A stretch of DNA of 64,000 bases from Mycteria americana. Taxonomy: Eukaryota > Chordata > Aves > Ciconiiformes > Ciconiidae. This document shows positions 51,701 to 62,780 of the stretch, piece after piece; the first letter of the stretch is position 1; each line of letters begins with the position of its first letter. The DNA lies in assembly GCF_035582795.1 (NCBI RefSeq), contig NC_134367.1, positions 7,054,062 to 7,118,061 on the forward strand, in the 5' to 3' direction. Both the position numbers and the translations under genes were made by a program. The notes under the pieces are model-generated. The model searched no databases, was not told where the DNA came from, and saw only the letters and a program-made list of their open reading frames with translations.

Positions 51701-54700
51701 TTTCATCCACCAGTATCTCCAAGTCCTCCACAGGGCTGCTCTCAATCCCTTCACCCCCCAGCCTGTACTGGGGATTGCCCTGACCCAGGTGCAGGACCTT
51801 GCACTTGGCCTTGTTGAACTTCATGACATTCACACAGGCCCACTCCTCGAGTGGTCAAAGTCCCTCTGGATGGCATCCCTTCCCTCTGGCTAATCAACTG
51901 CACCACTCAGCTTGGTGTCATCTGCAAACTTGCTGAGGGTGCACTCAATCCCACTGTCTATGTCATTGATGAAGATATTAAATAGTACAGATCCTTGAGG
52001 ACATCACTTGTGACTGGCTTCCACTTGGATGTTGAGCCATTGACTATAACTCTTTAGATGTGGCCATCCAGCCAGTTCTTTATCCATCTAACAGGCCATC
52101 TGTCAAACCCGTATGTCTTCAATTTAGCAGCAAGAATGTTGGGGGGGGATCGTATCAAAGGCCTTACACAAGTCTAGATAGATGACATCTGTAGCTCTTA
52201 CCTTGTCCACTGATACAGTCATTCCATCCTATAAGACCACTAGATTAGTCAGGCACAATTTGCCCTTGGTGAAGCCACCCTAATCCTAAATCCAAATCTT
52301 ACAACTTGCCAAGATTCATCTGTATAATAGGAACTTTGGGATTCTCCTAGTTTTCTACATCTAATTTAGATGCCTGGCATCTGCTAGATATCTAGATTCC
52401 CACTCCAGTTGATGCAAAGCTGTAGACACCTTCAGAAGGTGATATATTCAGAAGGTGATAAACAGCTTTCCTACAGTTGCTACATTGCTCCAGTTATAGA
52501 GAGTTTTGATGAATAACTTTGATCAGATACTTAACTTTTACATAGTGAAAGTTACACAGGATGAATCTCCACCCATGTTTCACTGAAATGATTGGAAAAA
52601 TCCTCATTGACTTTGGGAGGGTAATATCCTCGGTGAAGACCCATCAATGGGCACAAAAACCATAAAATGCTTAGAGAAGTAATGGAATTTTCTAAGCTGG
52701 ATCCATTTAAGGACACGTCCATATCATGCAGTGGAGGAGCATTGTACCTAGGGCCCTGGACTTCTAAGGGGTGTGTGACTTCCACATGGAAGAGATACTA
52801 GCTCTAGTCCTGGAAATAGTATAGCATTGTATCAATAGTATAATATTGATATGGGGCTGCCCTGTGATAAAAGCATTGCCTCTAATCAACCAGAGTTGAT
52901 TAGAACAGGCATGCTGACAGCACTGGACTGCTTCCAGCTCTAGGGCTGCCTCTGGGTATTTCTGCATGCTGCCCCATCACAAATCAGAGGCAGAGCCTCA
53001 TGGGGGTTTGTCTTGGATTGCAGAGACAACAGGTAGTGCTCCACCCCAGTGCTGCCAAGCCTAAGTGTCCAGTCATCAGTCAGGTTCCTAAAAACTCATG
53101 GGCACCTTGCCACGAGAGTCATGAAATAAAACCAAATACAAGATACATGCTGGGGTTTTTTGTTCCTTCTCTTCTCTTGAGCACTATGGCACAATTTGGT
53201 CACATTTGTAAGTTCCTCTGTTGAAAAGCTGATGAGATGACACTTTCTTTGCTTAGTGGAAGCTGAAAGTCCCAGAGAGGCATGTGAGTGATCCCAGGAG
53301 CTGGGGCTCCAGTATGGCACTAAATATCTGCAAGTACTTGGGTCAAGGTGGACCCACATCACAAAGATAAGAGCTCTAGACTGTCTCTACAGACTTTCCA
53401 CATTCATAGGCAATGTGGTAGCCAGCTCAGTCCTGACGTGCTGCTTTTTCACACCTTTAACACTATTCTGTCTTCTAACCAGTATACGAGTTGTACAATG
53501 AAGTTCAGCACTGTTTCTCCTTACCTTCAGTCTGAGGCTCACAGTAAGGCCCGTAGAAAGGCATTTCCTTCATGTAGCCGCAGGGCAGGTCAGGTGCTAC
53601 GCTGACAGAAGGGCAGGTTATCAAGTCACTGCACACCGCACTTGGCCAGGCATATCCATTTTCACAAGAACAACAGCTATTGTTCTCACCACTGGGCAGA
53701 CAGACTAGTGTCAGACAGACAGACAAATACTATGAGAATGGTAAAATGGGGCATAACGTATTGCATGATATATATTTTTCCTGCTGTATCTTTATGCCAG
53801 CGATCTCAACTAAATGTTGCCCTTCTTGTGAGTTCACCTGAATGATGCAAACATGATGATCTGATGCCTTGCAAATCTTACTGTACTAATTATAAATGAC
53901 TAACCAGAAATGGGAACCAGACTAGTACAGCGATAAGTCTGATTAATTACTTTTAAGTAATTGAGTGGTGATGTGAAGCCTGATACTAAAATTTTAGCTG
54001 GCATATTGGCCAGGGTCCTATGATAGTTTTCAGATTGGATATTTCTATATTGCTTGGGCTGAAAGCAAATGTATAGGCTTTTAAAGATTGTAAGAGCATG
54101 TAATGGTCATTCAAAGTCCCGCTGGCTAGTGACGTGCTGTGTCATTCTGACTATCCTGACAGACGCTGCATGAGAGGAGGTGACATTATCACCAAGTGCT
54201 TTAAAGACGTATATTCTCTCTAATAAAAAAAAAACCCAACAAAACACTTCACTGTGTAAGTTTTTCTGCTCTTAATGTGCCATTGGCAAAGTAAGATATT
54301 AACAAAGTGATTTTCACACGCTGCATGTGACCCTGAAGGTCTTTAAAAGATCCATTTGCATGTTGTTTTGAGAACCGATGAACACTTCCTTTCACTGCTT
54401 TATGGAACAGTGATAAGAAGGTACCAAATCTCCTCCTCTACTGTTGTAAATGCTTGGTGTGTTTGTATATCCTCTGCTCTACTAGTTACTTGGATGTGAT
54501 GTTGCACAACCACAACTCATGTAATAAAACCTGTCTGATATCTTGCCCGGTAAGAATACGTTTAGTGAGTTATATCAGGAAAAGACTGCGTCTCATGCAG
54601 CCTGTCTCTGTCAGGGTCAGACTACAGCCTCTTACGGCGATTTACATTCCAAATGCAAGTGGAGGGAAGTAAACAGTCTGATAACCGCTGTCGCAGCTTC

Positions 54701-57700
54701 CTGAAACTTGAAAGTAACTCAGACTGCTTGTTAGTCAAACTGGAGCAAAATCCTTTGGCTCAGGCTTCCTCTGGCTTTGTCCCTTCCTTAGGAAAAGAAA
54801 AGCATTCAGGCCTATTCCTATTGCCAACATTATATAAAGAGGAGTGGTGGGATGCAGATAACAAAACCTGCTGTTGTGTGCTAGAGCTTCAGTCTTGTTG
54901 GGTCTTTCAGTAGGCAGCAGAGACAGTTCAGTTTTGCTGATTTCTAAGCATGATGGATGGTAAAACTGGGAGAGATCAAATACTGGAAAAAAAGCACATC
55001 ACCCAGAATATAAAAATAAATAACCAACTCACCTGTTGTAATGTTGATGTTTGAAACTGTCATTTCTACATTTGAAATATTTGTTGAAAATGGAAGATTA
55101 AGGTTTTTGAAATACTCTTTGATTGGCTCCAGAAAAGATGAATCCATAAGGCTTACTTCAATGTCAACGGTGTACTCCAGAGGGGGAAGGTCAAAAGTAA
55201 GCACTGAAAGAGAAATAGCATGAGACTGCAAAGCTGTGTGTGAGGGTAGATCACAAATTGATGGCTTCCAGTTCGGCATTTGGGCTCTTTGTTGCTATTT
55301 AATGGTAGCTTAGTGTGGCATTCTGCTTAGGAAATCTTCTTGCTTCCTACTCAGCAGATATTTTGCAGGTGTTTTATCTGCTGCTTCTCTGACAAAAGCC
55401 AGATTTCTTTGGTCTCAGAGCAATAGGAAGCTGATATAAATGGCATATTATATACAGAGAAAAGCTGTCTCATCCCTTCTTTCCTTTGACTCAGCAAGTG
55501 GATAGGTTGTCAACCACAGACTGAAGCCATACAGGATTATCTTGTGACCCATGTCTTGCTAAGAGGCTTGGCATTTTTTCTACACCATGCATTTCAGCTT
55601 GCACAGAAGCTGTGCTCATATATGTCATCATATGGATGCCACCCAGAGGGACCTGGACAAGCTCGAGAAGTGGGCCCATGTGAACCTCATGAAGTTCAAC
55701 AAGTCCAAGTGCAGGGTCCTGCACCTGGGTCAGGCCAATCCCCAGTATCAATACAGGTGGGGGGATGAAGGGATTGAGAGCAGCCCTGTGGAGAAAGACT
55801 TTGGGGTATTGGTGGATGAAAAGCTGGACATAAGCCAGCAATGTGAGCTTGCAGCCCAGAAGGCCAAAGGTATCCTGGGCTGCACCAAAAGAAGCGTGGC
55901 CAGCAGGTCGAGGGAGGGGATTCTGCCCCTCTACTCTGCTCTGGTGAGACCCCACCTGGAGTCCAGCTCTGGGGTCCCCAGCACAGGAAAGACATGGACC
56001 TGTTGGAGCGGGTCCAGAGGAGGGCCCCAAAAATTATCAGAGGAATGGAACACCTCTCCCGTGAAGGAAAGGCTGAGAGAGTTGGGGTTGTTCAGCTTGG
56101 AGAAGAGAAGGTTCTGGGGAGACCTTACTGCAGCCTTTCAGTACTTAAAGGGGGCTTATAAGAAAGATGGGGACAAACTTTTTAGCAGGGCCTGTTGTAT
56201 AGGACAAGGGGATATGGTTTTAAACTAAAAGAGGGGAGATTTAGACTAGAAACAAGGAAGAAATTTTTTACAATGAGGGTAAAAAACAGTTGAACAGTTG
56301 CCCAGAGAGGTGGTAGATGCCCCATCCCTGGACGCATTCAAGGTCAGGTTGGATGGGGCTCTGAGCAACCTGATCTAGTGCAAGATGTCCCTGCTCATTG
56401 CAGGGGGTTTGGACTAGATGACCTGTAAAGGTCCCTTCCAACCCAAACTATTCTATGATTCTATGTCAATCTCTGACCAGACAAAAGTTTCCACCTCTTT
56501 TGTTTGTCCCTTTACTCCTGTACTGGTTTTAGCTGGAGTAGAGTTAAATTTCTTCACAGTAGCTTGTATGGGGCTATGTTTTGGATTTGTGCAGAAAACA
56601 GTGTTGATAACACAACGTTTTAGTTATTGTGGAACAGTGCTTACACAGCATCGAGGCTTTCTTTTTCCCCGCTCTGTCCTCCCAGCAAGTAGGCTGGGGG
56701 TGCACAAGAAGCTGGAAGGGGACACAGCCAGGACAGCTGACCCCAACTGACCCGTATGATGTCACACACCATATGACCTGGAGTGTGACGTCCACACCGT
56801 ATGACATCACGCTCAGCAATAAAAGCTGGGGGAAGCAGAAGGAAGGGGAGGACATTCAGAGTGATGGCGTTTGCCTTCCCAAGTAACCGTTACGTGTGGT
56901 GGAGCCCTGCTTTCCTGGAGATGGCTGAACACCCGCCTGCCCATGGGAAGGAGTGAATGAATGCCTTGTTTTGCTTTACCAATTAAACTGTCTTTATCTC
57001 AACCCATGAGTTTTCTCAGTTTTACCCTGCTGATTCTGTCCCCCATCCCACTGGGGGAGATTAAGCGAGGAGCTGTGTGGTGCTTAGCTGCTGGCTGGGG
57101 TTAAACCACAACAACTACTCCCCCTTGATGATCACAGTTCAGTACCTCAGGAGATGCTGTCCCCAGTAGTGATTTCACCCTTGGCTTACTAGAAACCTGC
57201 TCTGTTACCATACATTTGTGTACGTACTGTTTCGCTTCTGTCTTTGCATCTCTGACTGGAAGCTTTCCTCTCCTAGCACGCTGTCAATCTGTGGAAAAAA
57301 GAGAGTGAAGCTCTGTGAAAAAATAAAGTGATGGTTTAGCTGCTGTTGTTGGCGTGAAATAATTAGTGAAGAAAAATACCAGCATAGATAATTTTTTTCC
57401 CTCCACCGATCTTTGCCCCTGCCTGGCCCCCTTTTCCTCTTTAAAAAGAATATTTATATCTTCCAAGCAGGGAAATGTTAAACACCAGCAGAGGGATGTA
57501 CTGAGTTTTCAGGTGTCTCTTTGCATATCTCTGCAAGGCAATTGTCTCAGCTTAGCAGAAATTCTGTGTCTGAGCTGCAGACCGGCTATGGGGTTGATGC
57601 AGTGCTCTCAGTCCTGGGCCAGCCTTGCAAACTGCCTGGGAGATGCCACTCAGCCTTATCCAGAAGTGAACTCATATTACCCTTTCCTCTTTGCTCAGAG

Positions 57701-59617
57701 CTTCCAGCTCTGCAGCAGCAAAGCCAGCCTAAATAGGAGTAGAAAGGGGATTGAAATGTCTTGGCTCCAGCTCAGGTGTCAGGTCAGCTATTTTGTGGGC
57801 CATCAGTAGCCCACAGTTGACCAGGGCAGTGGTGGCACAATTTCAGTATGACTGGGTTCACGCAGGGTGCAGCCAAGTGAGAGGTAGACCATCTTATTTT
57901 TTTAATCATGCCCTAAAAATACATTGGCACCACAGTTAGCAAGAATGGCTAAAGAACAAGCAACGACACAGGCAGGAAATTTGCAGCTTTGCCAGTTTCT
58001 TGAGTCCTACTGAAATCTTTATTTACAGAAAGGGTGAATAGCTTGGCAACTCTTAAGTCATCTCTTTACATAAAGGAACCATCTGGTGTGTGATTAGAGC
58101 TGGGCTTCATATCGCAGCTGTGCTGGCAGTGAAGAGCCCAAGGTGCATTGGCATTTTTGCACTGCTAGGGATACCACCTTTCACCTTAGAGGTTAGCTGC
58201 AAAAGTTACCAAAAGCCCACTGTGATCCACTTCTTCCCCCAGGTTTGGTCTCAGTGGTTTCCTTTTTTAATTATTCTCCCAAACAACTATAGGGTATTGC
58301 TATGTCGTTAAATACTTCACATATTTCACACCATTAAGTGATGACTCATTTGCAGGATCAACCATGGATCAACGATGCTAAAAAATAAAGCGTTACTCTT
58401 TTCATGAAAATGCCTAAGTGCTGAGCTGGAGACAGTTTGAAAACAACAGAGCAAACAAGATACTTGGTCACTATTAGACATCTGCCGAAGGGCAGACGGC
58501 GCTGCTGGAACCAGCTATGTATTGGTTTGCCAAGACAGGGGATGGTAGCAGAAACAGCTTAAGGAGTTCCCACCTTCCTCTTCACCTCTCCTTGCCTTTT
58601 TTCAACCTGCTCGAAAAAGCCCATTGTGTTTTGGTCAGTCCATCAGAACTAAGGTCCCTGTGGTGCTAGGGGCTGAATATAGATGTTAGAATCTGTTTTG
58701 GCTTGATAGGGTTCATAATGTAGAAGACAAAAGAAGTATTTTCTGGTCTAACAATAATTGTGATAGAGTTGGTAGATTTGTAGACTAGTTTTCTTTACCA
58801 GATTATATTAACTTCCATTTGGTCAGTCCCTTTGTTTCTCTGTTCCTCTGTTGTCATTTCTAGTTAGGGACTATTTGTGCAGAAACGGTCTGTTACCCAA
58901 CCCATACACAGGACAAAGCATAAAACAAATTTCCATAATTCGCACTATTGATGAAGCAGAAGAGGTATGTGAGAATTATTGAAAAAGTGGGAAACTGGAG
59001 TAAAGTCTGAGTCCAAGCACAACATCTAAACACAAGTCACTCAGGAGTGGCATTTTGGTCATGTCTACTCATCTGCTACTGTCAAGACAGTGGTGAGACT
59101 CCTGTCACCTACCTGTAAGCACCTCTGTGCCTGAGCTAGTTTTGTTGACTTACTTGGTTTCTCTCTCTCATAGGATGAGTGAATCCCATCCAGGAACAGT
59201 GCCCATGTAACTGTTACGTCAGCTTAGCTCCAGGGACAGCAATTTAAATCCCTTGCAGGCTAACACAAGTGAGAAACCAGAAGTTTTGCTCAGTTCCTTC
59301 TGGAGAGGCTTTAAGACTGGGAAGCAAGAAGAGCCCAGTTCCTGGATTTCTCCATCTCTTTTACACACTGGGGAGACTCTGGATTCACTTTCCCTACCTG
59401 ACCTTATACTGACTTCCTCTAAGGTTTTGTATATGTAAAGGAGAGCTATAGCAGCTGGGTGCTACACGCAGAGACCAAATGAAAACCAATGGGGCTGGGA
59501 AAGGATACTCACTACATATTGGATGAATGGATCAAAGTTTGAGTCCTGTGATGTCTGGCAACATGCTGTGACCAGTAGAAATAGGCAGTGGAGACCTGCA
59601 GTAATCATGGACGGCAT
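36697..59617 (-). CDS. ADGRF5: Adhesion G protein-coupled receptor F5 (GPR116), terminal exon not found
   Basis: Eighteen minus-strand coding exons join with consistent phases into 1,294 codons: 59617-59513, 57288-57228, 55203-55033, 53704-53525, 51009-50882, 50412-50354, 49678-49536, 48748-48536, 47236-47003, 45560-45396, 45260-45054, 44791-44573, 43390-43238, 41979-41783, 40807-40631, 39215-37848, 36898-36857, 36756-36697. Order: signal peptide, furin linker (RQKR), cysteine-rich module, SEA domain with G-S cleavage motif (PGSVFV), three Ig-like domains, hormone-receptor-like module, GAIN domain with GPS (CNHLT, cleavage expected between L996 and T997, exposing the agonist peptide [10 protein letters not shown]), seven transmembrane helices. 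In mammals ADGRF5 controls surfactant levels in alveolar type II cells. The mammalian protein is about 1,346 residues, so only the last ~50 cytoplasmic residues are missing. An acceptor at the 5' edge of exon 1 (start near 59643) implies upstream non-coding exons. Confidence 0.95.
36857..36898 (-). CDS. ADGRF5: ADGRF5 exon: end of TM7
   Basis: A 42-nt microexon encoding [14 protein letters not shown], completing helix 7, with acceptor ctcctag and donor AAG|gtaaga. Mammalian ADGRF5 has a nearly identical segment. Confidence 0.9.
37848..39215 (-). CDS. ADGRF5: ADGRF5 exon: GAIN subdomain B, GPS, TM1-TM7
   Basis: A 1,368-nt exon, open throughout. It carries the GPS cysteine pattern (C-V-F-W-N ... 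W-D ... G-C ... C-S-C-N-H-L-T), the tethered agonist, helix 1 (from about residue 1015), [20 protein letters not shown] (TM3), [13 protein letters not shown] (TM4), CWLNW in extracellular loop 2, and [12 protein letters not shown] (TM6). Confidence 0.97.
39719..40337 (-). mobile_element. CR1 LINE fragment, minus orientation, in ADGRF5 intron
   Basis: Begins on the plus strand with CATAGAATCACAGCATGG, includes AAAGATCATCTAGTCCAACC and runs through the reverse-transcriptase C-terminal part (minus-strand frame 40336-40022 with [18 protein letters not shown]). It lies between two ADGRF5 exons in the same orientation as the gene. Confidence 0.92.
40631..40807 (-). CDS. ADGRF5: ADGRF5 exon: GAIN subdomain A
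   Basis: A 177-nt helical exon ([20 protein letters not shown] ... [16 protein letters not shown]), phase 0 to 0, corresponding to the helical GAIN subdomain A. Confidence 0.9.
41783..41979 (-). CDS. ADGRF5: ADGRF5 exon: hormone-receptor-like module
   Basis: Encodes a cysteine-containing module ([18 protein letters not shown] ... [15 protein letters not shown]) with the K-C-x(3-5)-W pattern seen in mammalian ADGRF5 ahead of the GAIN domain. Donor GCCGAG|gtaaca. Confidence 0.9.
43238..43390 (-). CDS. ADGRF5: ADGRF5 exon: cysteine-rich linker after the third Ig domain
   Basis: Starts with a lysine-rich stretch (EKKKKE), then [24 protein letters not shown] and IRLHLIPG, matching the order of cysteines in the human receptor. 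Donor CCTG|gtaaga. Confidence 0.85.
44573..44791 (-). CDS. ADGRF5: ADGRF5 exon: end of third Ig domain and linker
   Basis: Encodes GTYICTF (the Y-x-C motif of an Ig fold) and a linker containing [17 protein letters not shown]. Phase 1 at both ends, as usual for Ig exons. Confidence 0.92.
45054..45260 (-). CDS. ADGRF5: ADGRF5 exon: third Ig domain
   Basis: Encodes [20 protein letters not shown], then ITWK and [16 protein letters not shown], an Ig strand B cysteine and strand C tryptophan. Phase 1-1. Confidence 0.93.
45396..45560 (-). CDS. ADGRF5: ADGRF5 exon: end of second Ig domain
   Basis: Encodes [40 protein letters not shown] and FRVTYLR. Acceptor tctctag, donor GAGAG|gtagga. Confidence 0.92.
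47003..47236 (-). CDS. ADGRF5: ADGRF5 exon: end of first and start of second Ig domain
   Basis: Encodes GSYRCTF (end of the first Ig fold), then [20 protein letters not shown] and ADWKVNG of the second. Phase 1-1. Confidence 0.92.
48536..48748 (-). CDS. ADGRF5: ADGRF5 exon: first Ig domain
   Basis: Encodes [20 protein letters not shown], then C and [21 protein letters not shown]. The donor TCTG|gtatga joins to GSYRC in the next exon, restoring the second Ig cysteine. Confidence 0.93.
49536..49678 (-). CDS. ADGRF5: ADGRF5 exon: SEA domain with autocleavage motif
   Basis: Encodes [13 protein letters not shown], matching the G-S-V-V-V SEA autoproteolysis motif (G followed by S), then helix residues [18 protein letters not shown]. 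Phase 2 to 1. Confidence 0.92.
50354..50412 (-). CDS. ADGRF5: ADGRF5 exon: SEA domain, short
   Basis: A 59-nt exon encoding [19 protein letters not shown]; too short to stand out as an ORF, but splice sites and phase fit, and human ADGRF5 has an equivalent segment. Confidence 0.88.
50882..51009 (-). CDS. ADGRF5: ADGRF5 exon: SEA domain start
   Basis: Encodes [20 protein letters not shown] then KYKSDLEKA, the first SEA strand and helix. Phase 1 to 0. Confidence 0.92.
51098..52290 (-). mobile_element. CR1 LINE fragment (about 1.2 kb), minus orientation, in ADGRF5 intron
   Basis: Starts CATAGAATCTTAGAATCATA with GGTTGGAAGGGACCTTTAAA and continues through the coding part to about 52290. Parts of the reverse-transcriptase frame are readable but broken by frameshifts. 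It is the longest CR1 copy in the window. Confidence 0.92.
53525..53704 (-). CDS. ADGRF5: ADGRF5 exon: cysteine-rich EGF-like module
   Basis: Encodes [20 protein letters not shown] and further cysteines up to YCEPQTE (eight in all), matching the human C-S-C-E-T-G-Y-G-W module. Phase 1-1. Confidence 0.92.
55033..55203 (-). CDS. ADGRF5: ADGRF5 exon: N-terminal domain
   Basis: Encodes [20 protein letters not shown] and [11 protein letters not shown], close to the human N-terminal segment that directly follows the furin site. Phase 1-1. Confidence 0.92.
55610..56466 (+). mobile_element. CR1 LINE fragment, plus orientation, antisense to ADGRF5
   Basis: Carries an open frame for the end of the CR1 reverse transcriptase ([40 protein letters not shown]) and the 3' tail TTCTATGATTCTATG at 56451-56465. 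The frame is lost after about 55970 by a frameshift or deletion near PHLESSSG. Confidence 0.92.
56519..57115 (+). mobile_element. Solo LTR of an avian endogenous retrovirus, antisense to ADGRF5
   Basis: Runs from TGTACTGGTTTTAGCTGGAG to GGGGTTAAACCACAACA, with TG...CA ends and the sequence of a common avian LTR family. It has a TATA-like AATAAAAGC at 56818 and an ATTAAA at about 56983. TACTCC occurs just before the 5' end and two bases past the 3' end, a possible target duplication. No internal viral sequence is present. It lies in the intron between ADGRF5 exons 2 and 3, about 50 bp past a CR1 tail. Confidence 0.85.
57228..57288 (-). CDS. ADGRF5: ADGRF5 exon: furin-site linker
   Basis: A 61-nt exon encoding [20 protein letters not shown] with a clear RQKR furin motif, as in mammalian ADGRF5. 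Acceptor tttccacag, donor AACA|gtacgt. Confidence 0.88.
59513..59617 (-). CDS. ADGRF5: ADGRF5 first coding exon: signal peptide
   Basis: Starts at ATG 59617 ([20 protein letters not shown]) with a typical leader; donor GTA|gtgagt, phase 0. The exon probably begins at 59643 after acceptor gctctcag, which excludes the longer upstream frame. Confidence 0.85.
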
Positions 59618-59643
59618 TTTGTCCAGTGACCTTGCTGTACAGC

Positions 59644-61275
59644 CTGAGAGCAAAATGAAGCAAAAGGATCAGAGGATTTTCAGCTGACTCACACAGTAGG
59701 AAATACCAGCACACTCTACAAAAACATTATGTTCAGACTTTTTCAGCACACTCTGCCTGATCACTCCATCCAAGACAGAGCACAGAACAAGGTCTTTAAT
59801 TATTCGTCTGTCACTGTCACCAGACTGTTTCCCTCGTATGTCCTTTTTTTCATGTCGCTGTACCTACTCAAAACAGAGGGAGAAAGAAATTGCTTGGAGA
59901 AAGCAGAGTCCTAAGTAGATTCCTAACAGGGACAAATGAGGTGCTAGAAATTCATCTGCCATGAGAAAAGTTGACATTGGACCTTCAAGTATTCCTCACA
60001 GTGGTACTTGGCAAATGCACAGCCAGAACGTGAGGGAATAGTTAGAAATGTTGCTGTAAGTGAGGGCCTGTCCCGTTGCAGCAGGCAGAGCTCTGCTACT
60101 GGCCATGTCCACTCTGGGGAGGGCTGCAGTAACATCATGGGCGCACCTAGAGATTTCTGTATATTTGTTACCTTTGTATGTTTCTGTATGTTCTGAAACA
60201 ATGAAGAGTGATATCTCCTGGAAAACTCCATGTAATTTTGAGGTTTTAGCATACATCTCCATTAATTGCACTGAAGTTAACAAGCAAATAACCTACAATC
60301 CAAGAATACTGACATACCAGAATATAATGTGGTGCCTGAAATCAAAACGCAGAATAAACAACATTTTCCAGCTCATGAGCTGATTTACTCAGGCAGTAGA
60401 TTGGATGATGGAACATAAAGGGAGAGGCAAAACATGCATGGACCCTTACAACAGATGCTAACACATTTATGCAACCAGAGGGAATAGAGAAAGGGAGCTG
60501 AACAATACATAAAAATATGTATTTTGCTATGAATATGCACTTTCAGATTATTCCTAACAAAGCACTTCCCTAGTTCCAGAATGAACAGCTAGTAGAGAGC
60601 TACAGGAAAAGGCAGAACCCAAGCAGATTGTGAAAATCATTTTAAGAAAGGAAAGCACTGAGAAAAGACTCAAGAACAGTACTGAACAGAACCTGAGTGG
60701 ATAACATCAGCTTGATTAAAATAATGAGCTTTTGTAAAATCATGATCTTTTTGCATTGAAAAGGCTGTTCATACAAACTCAGGGTTTGAAAGGCTGTGAA
60801 TCACCAGGTGAAAGCAGAAAAATCAGCACCTCCTGAGGTGATGATGAACATTGGCAATGGCTGCCTATTGCCACCACACTGCATAGCAGAGCTGGTGCTC
60901 CCAAGTAGACAGGGTGCTTCACTGTGACTTCCCTGCTCAAAAGAGCCCATGACAGAAAACTATCATATGAACGTGATCTGTGGTCTCACCTTGTGAATGG
61001 ATAGAGGACAGCAATGAGCTTATAGCCAAGCACTGTACTTGATGTCACTGACGTGGGTTTCCAGCAGGCATTTGTCAGGGTTTCTCATCAAAGGTGGTTC
61101 TTAGAGAGATTCATCTGCAGTGAGACTTCACCTGGATACTGACCTGGTTAAAAGACAGGAGGCAAAAGTAGGAAGAAATGATTTGCTTTTCCAATAGAGA
61201 GACGTCATCACCATTGCTCCCCAGGAAAGTGAGTGCAAGCCTGTGTCTCACCCTCTGTTCTCAACTGATGTGGAA
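59644..61275. other. ADGRF5: Upstream of the ADGRF5 first coding exon, no gene seen
   Basis: Expected to contain or lead to 5' untranslated exons of ADGRF5, because exon 1 opens with an acceptor. No CpG island or TATA-type promoter could be assigned. ORFs on both strands at 59.9-60.4 kb overlap each other and lack coding features. Confidence 0.4.
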
Positions 61276-61289
61276 AAGGCAGTGATTAG

Positions 61290-61560
61290 TGATACACCAC
61301 TGTGGAAAACTTTAAATGATTGAGACTAACAAAAGCAAAGTCTGCCTGTGAGGATCTGCCTAGAGATCTCAGGATACTGAGAGACTGGGTCATGAAATTC
61401 AGCACTGATAAGTGTAAGGTAGAAAGAAATGATCCTGACATTATGTATTCTGTGATGGACTCCAAATTGACTATTACCACTCAGAAATGGGGTCTGAGGA
61501 AATGTCAACTGAACTCTGAGGAGCAATTAAAAAAGGAAGATTAATTTAAAGATATTCTAG
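61290..61560 (+). mobile_element. Ancient degraded CR1-like LINE remnant
   Basis: Contains GGGTCATGAAATTCAGCACTG then GATAAGTGTAAGGTAGAAAG and CCAAATTGACTATTACCACTC. This is the pattern of older amniote CR1 copies (ATGAAATTCAATGTTGATAAATG ... TTAGCTGTTACCACTC), much more diverged than the other copies in the window. Confidence 0.65.
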
Positions 61561-62718
61561 GGTAGCAACAAGGGGAATAAAAAAAGCCAAACCGGAAAAC
61601 TGTGCTCTCTAGACATTTGAGCTGACCCATAAGAGCAGTATGGCTGCTCTTATGCTCTATATAGGAATAACCAGAAAATAAGACATCTCACTGATTCAGA
61701 AAATCTTCCCACCCCACTCCAAAATCCATTTTTAAAAAGACTGTTACAGGCTTTTTTTATCCAATGGATGAATGGCTGGCAGAATTGGGGGAAAAAAAAA
61801 AAAGGTCGGGAAAAGGAAGCATCTCTTCATTTTCCTGGGCATGTCCATCAGTGTATCCAGCATTCTACAAAAGAGACTATTTTGCTGTTTTGAAGACATC
61901 ACCCACTTGTGACAACCTCAAGACTTCCATGGATCTGGCTGATCCCAAGACCAAGATGGATGAAAATGGATCAAGAGAGAAACATTGCCAAGTTATAAAC
62001 TGTGACACGAGTCCTTGAGATAGTGACATGACTTAATAATAGAAACACTAACAAAACAAAGATTTCTGATAGTTTTGTATATGCAGCATATGCTCACAGC
62101 ATATGGTACAATAGCTTAATCTGTACAAAGAACTTGTATTTCATTGATAATGGGTTGATAAAACAGATAATAGAAAGGAAAAAAGGTCATTAAACAAAGT
62201 TTATGATTAAGTTAAACAGCATCTGCTACAGTTTTGCATGTATCTTTTGCACTGTTCACAAACTTGCATTCATATTCAAATGTTGTGGGTCAGCCTCTAT
62301 TTTCAAATACACCCTTTGTACAACCACGTAGCTAAGACCAACCGCCCTGTTAATTGTATACATAAAAAGCCATATAGAGGACAACTCATGCAAATTAGAA
62401 CTGTGCTGCTACTCAGGCTTTGATAGCTAGTCAAAAGTCCAAAAATCCCAAACCACTATCTAGAAATCCAGAATATTAGCAAACAAATGTCAAATTGCAA
62501 ATGGGAAAAATATTAATGTCCTTCTCAAGTAATGTGGCTGTTCCCCTTGTTCATTTAATGTCTTGTTGAAAAAAGAATTGCTGCAAATTTTTCAGCAAGC
62601 AATTTCTCAAGTATCTATGTACCTTCTGTTGGTGAAACCGAGGCTCTGTGGACACATTCATCATTTCTCATACACACTGTCTTCTGGGAGGCAATAAGTA
62701 TCTTTGACTTATAAAACC

Positions 62719-62780
62719 AAAGAAGAAGCTAAAGAAGAAGCTAAAGAAGAAGCTAAAGAGAGCTAAAGAGAGCTAAAGAA
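62719..62780. repeat. 12-bp/10-bp tandem repeat
   Basis: Three units of AGAAGAAGCTAA (62721-62756) are followed by two shortened units AGAGAGCTAA and a partial copy. It looks like a small expanded minisatellite. Confidence 0.9.
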
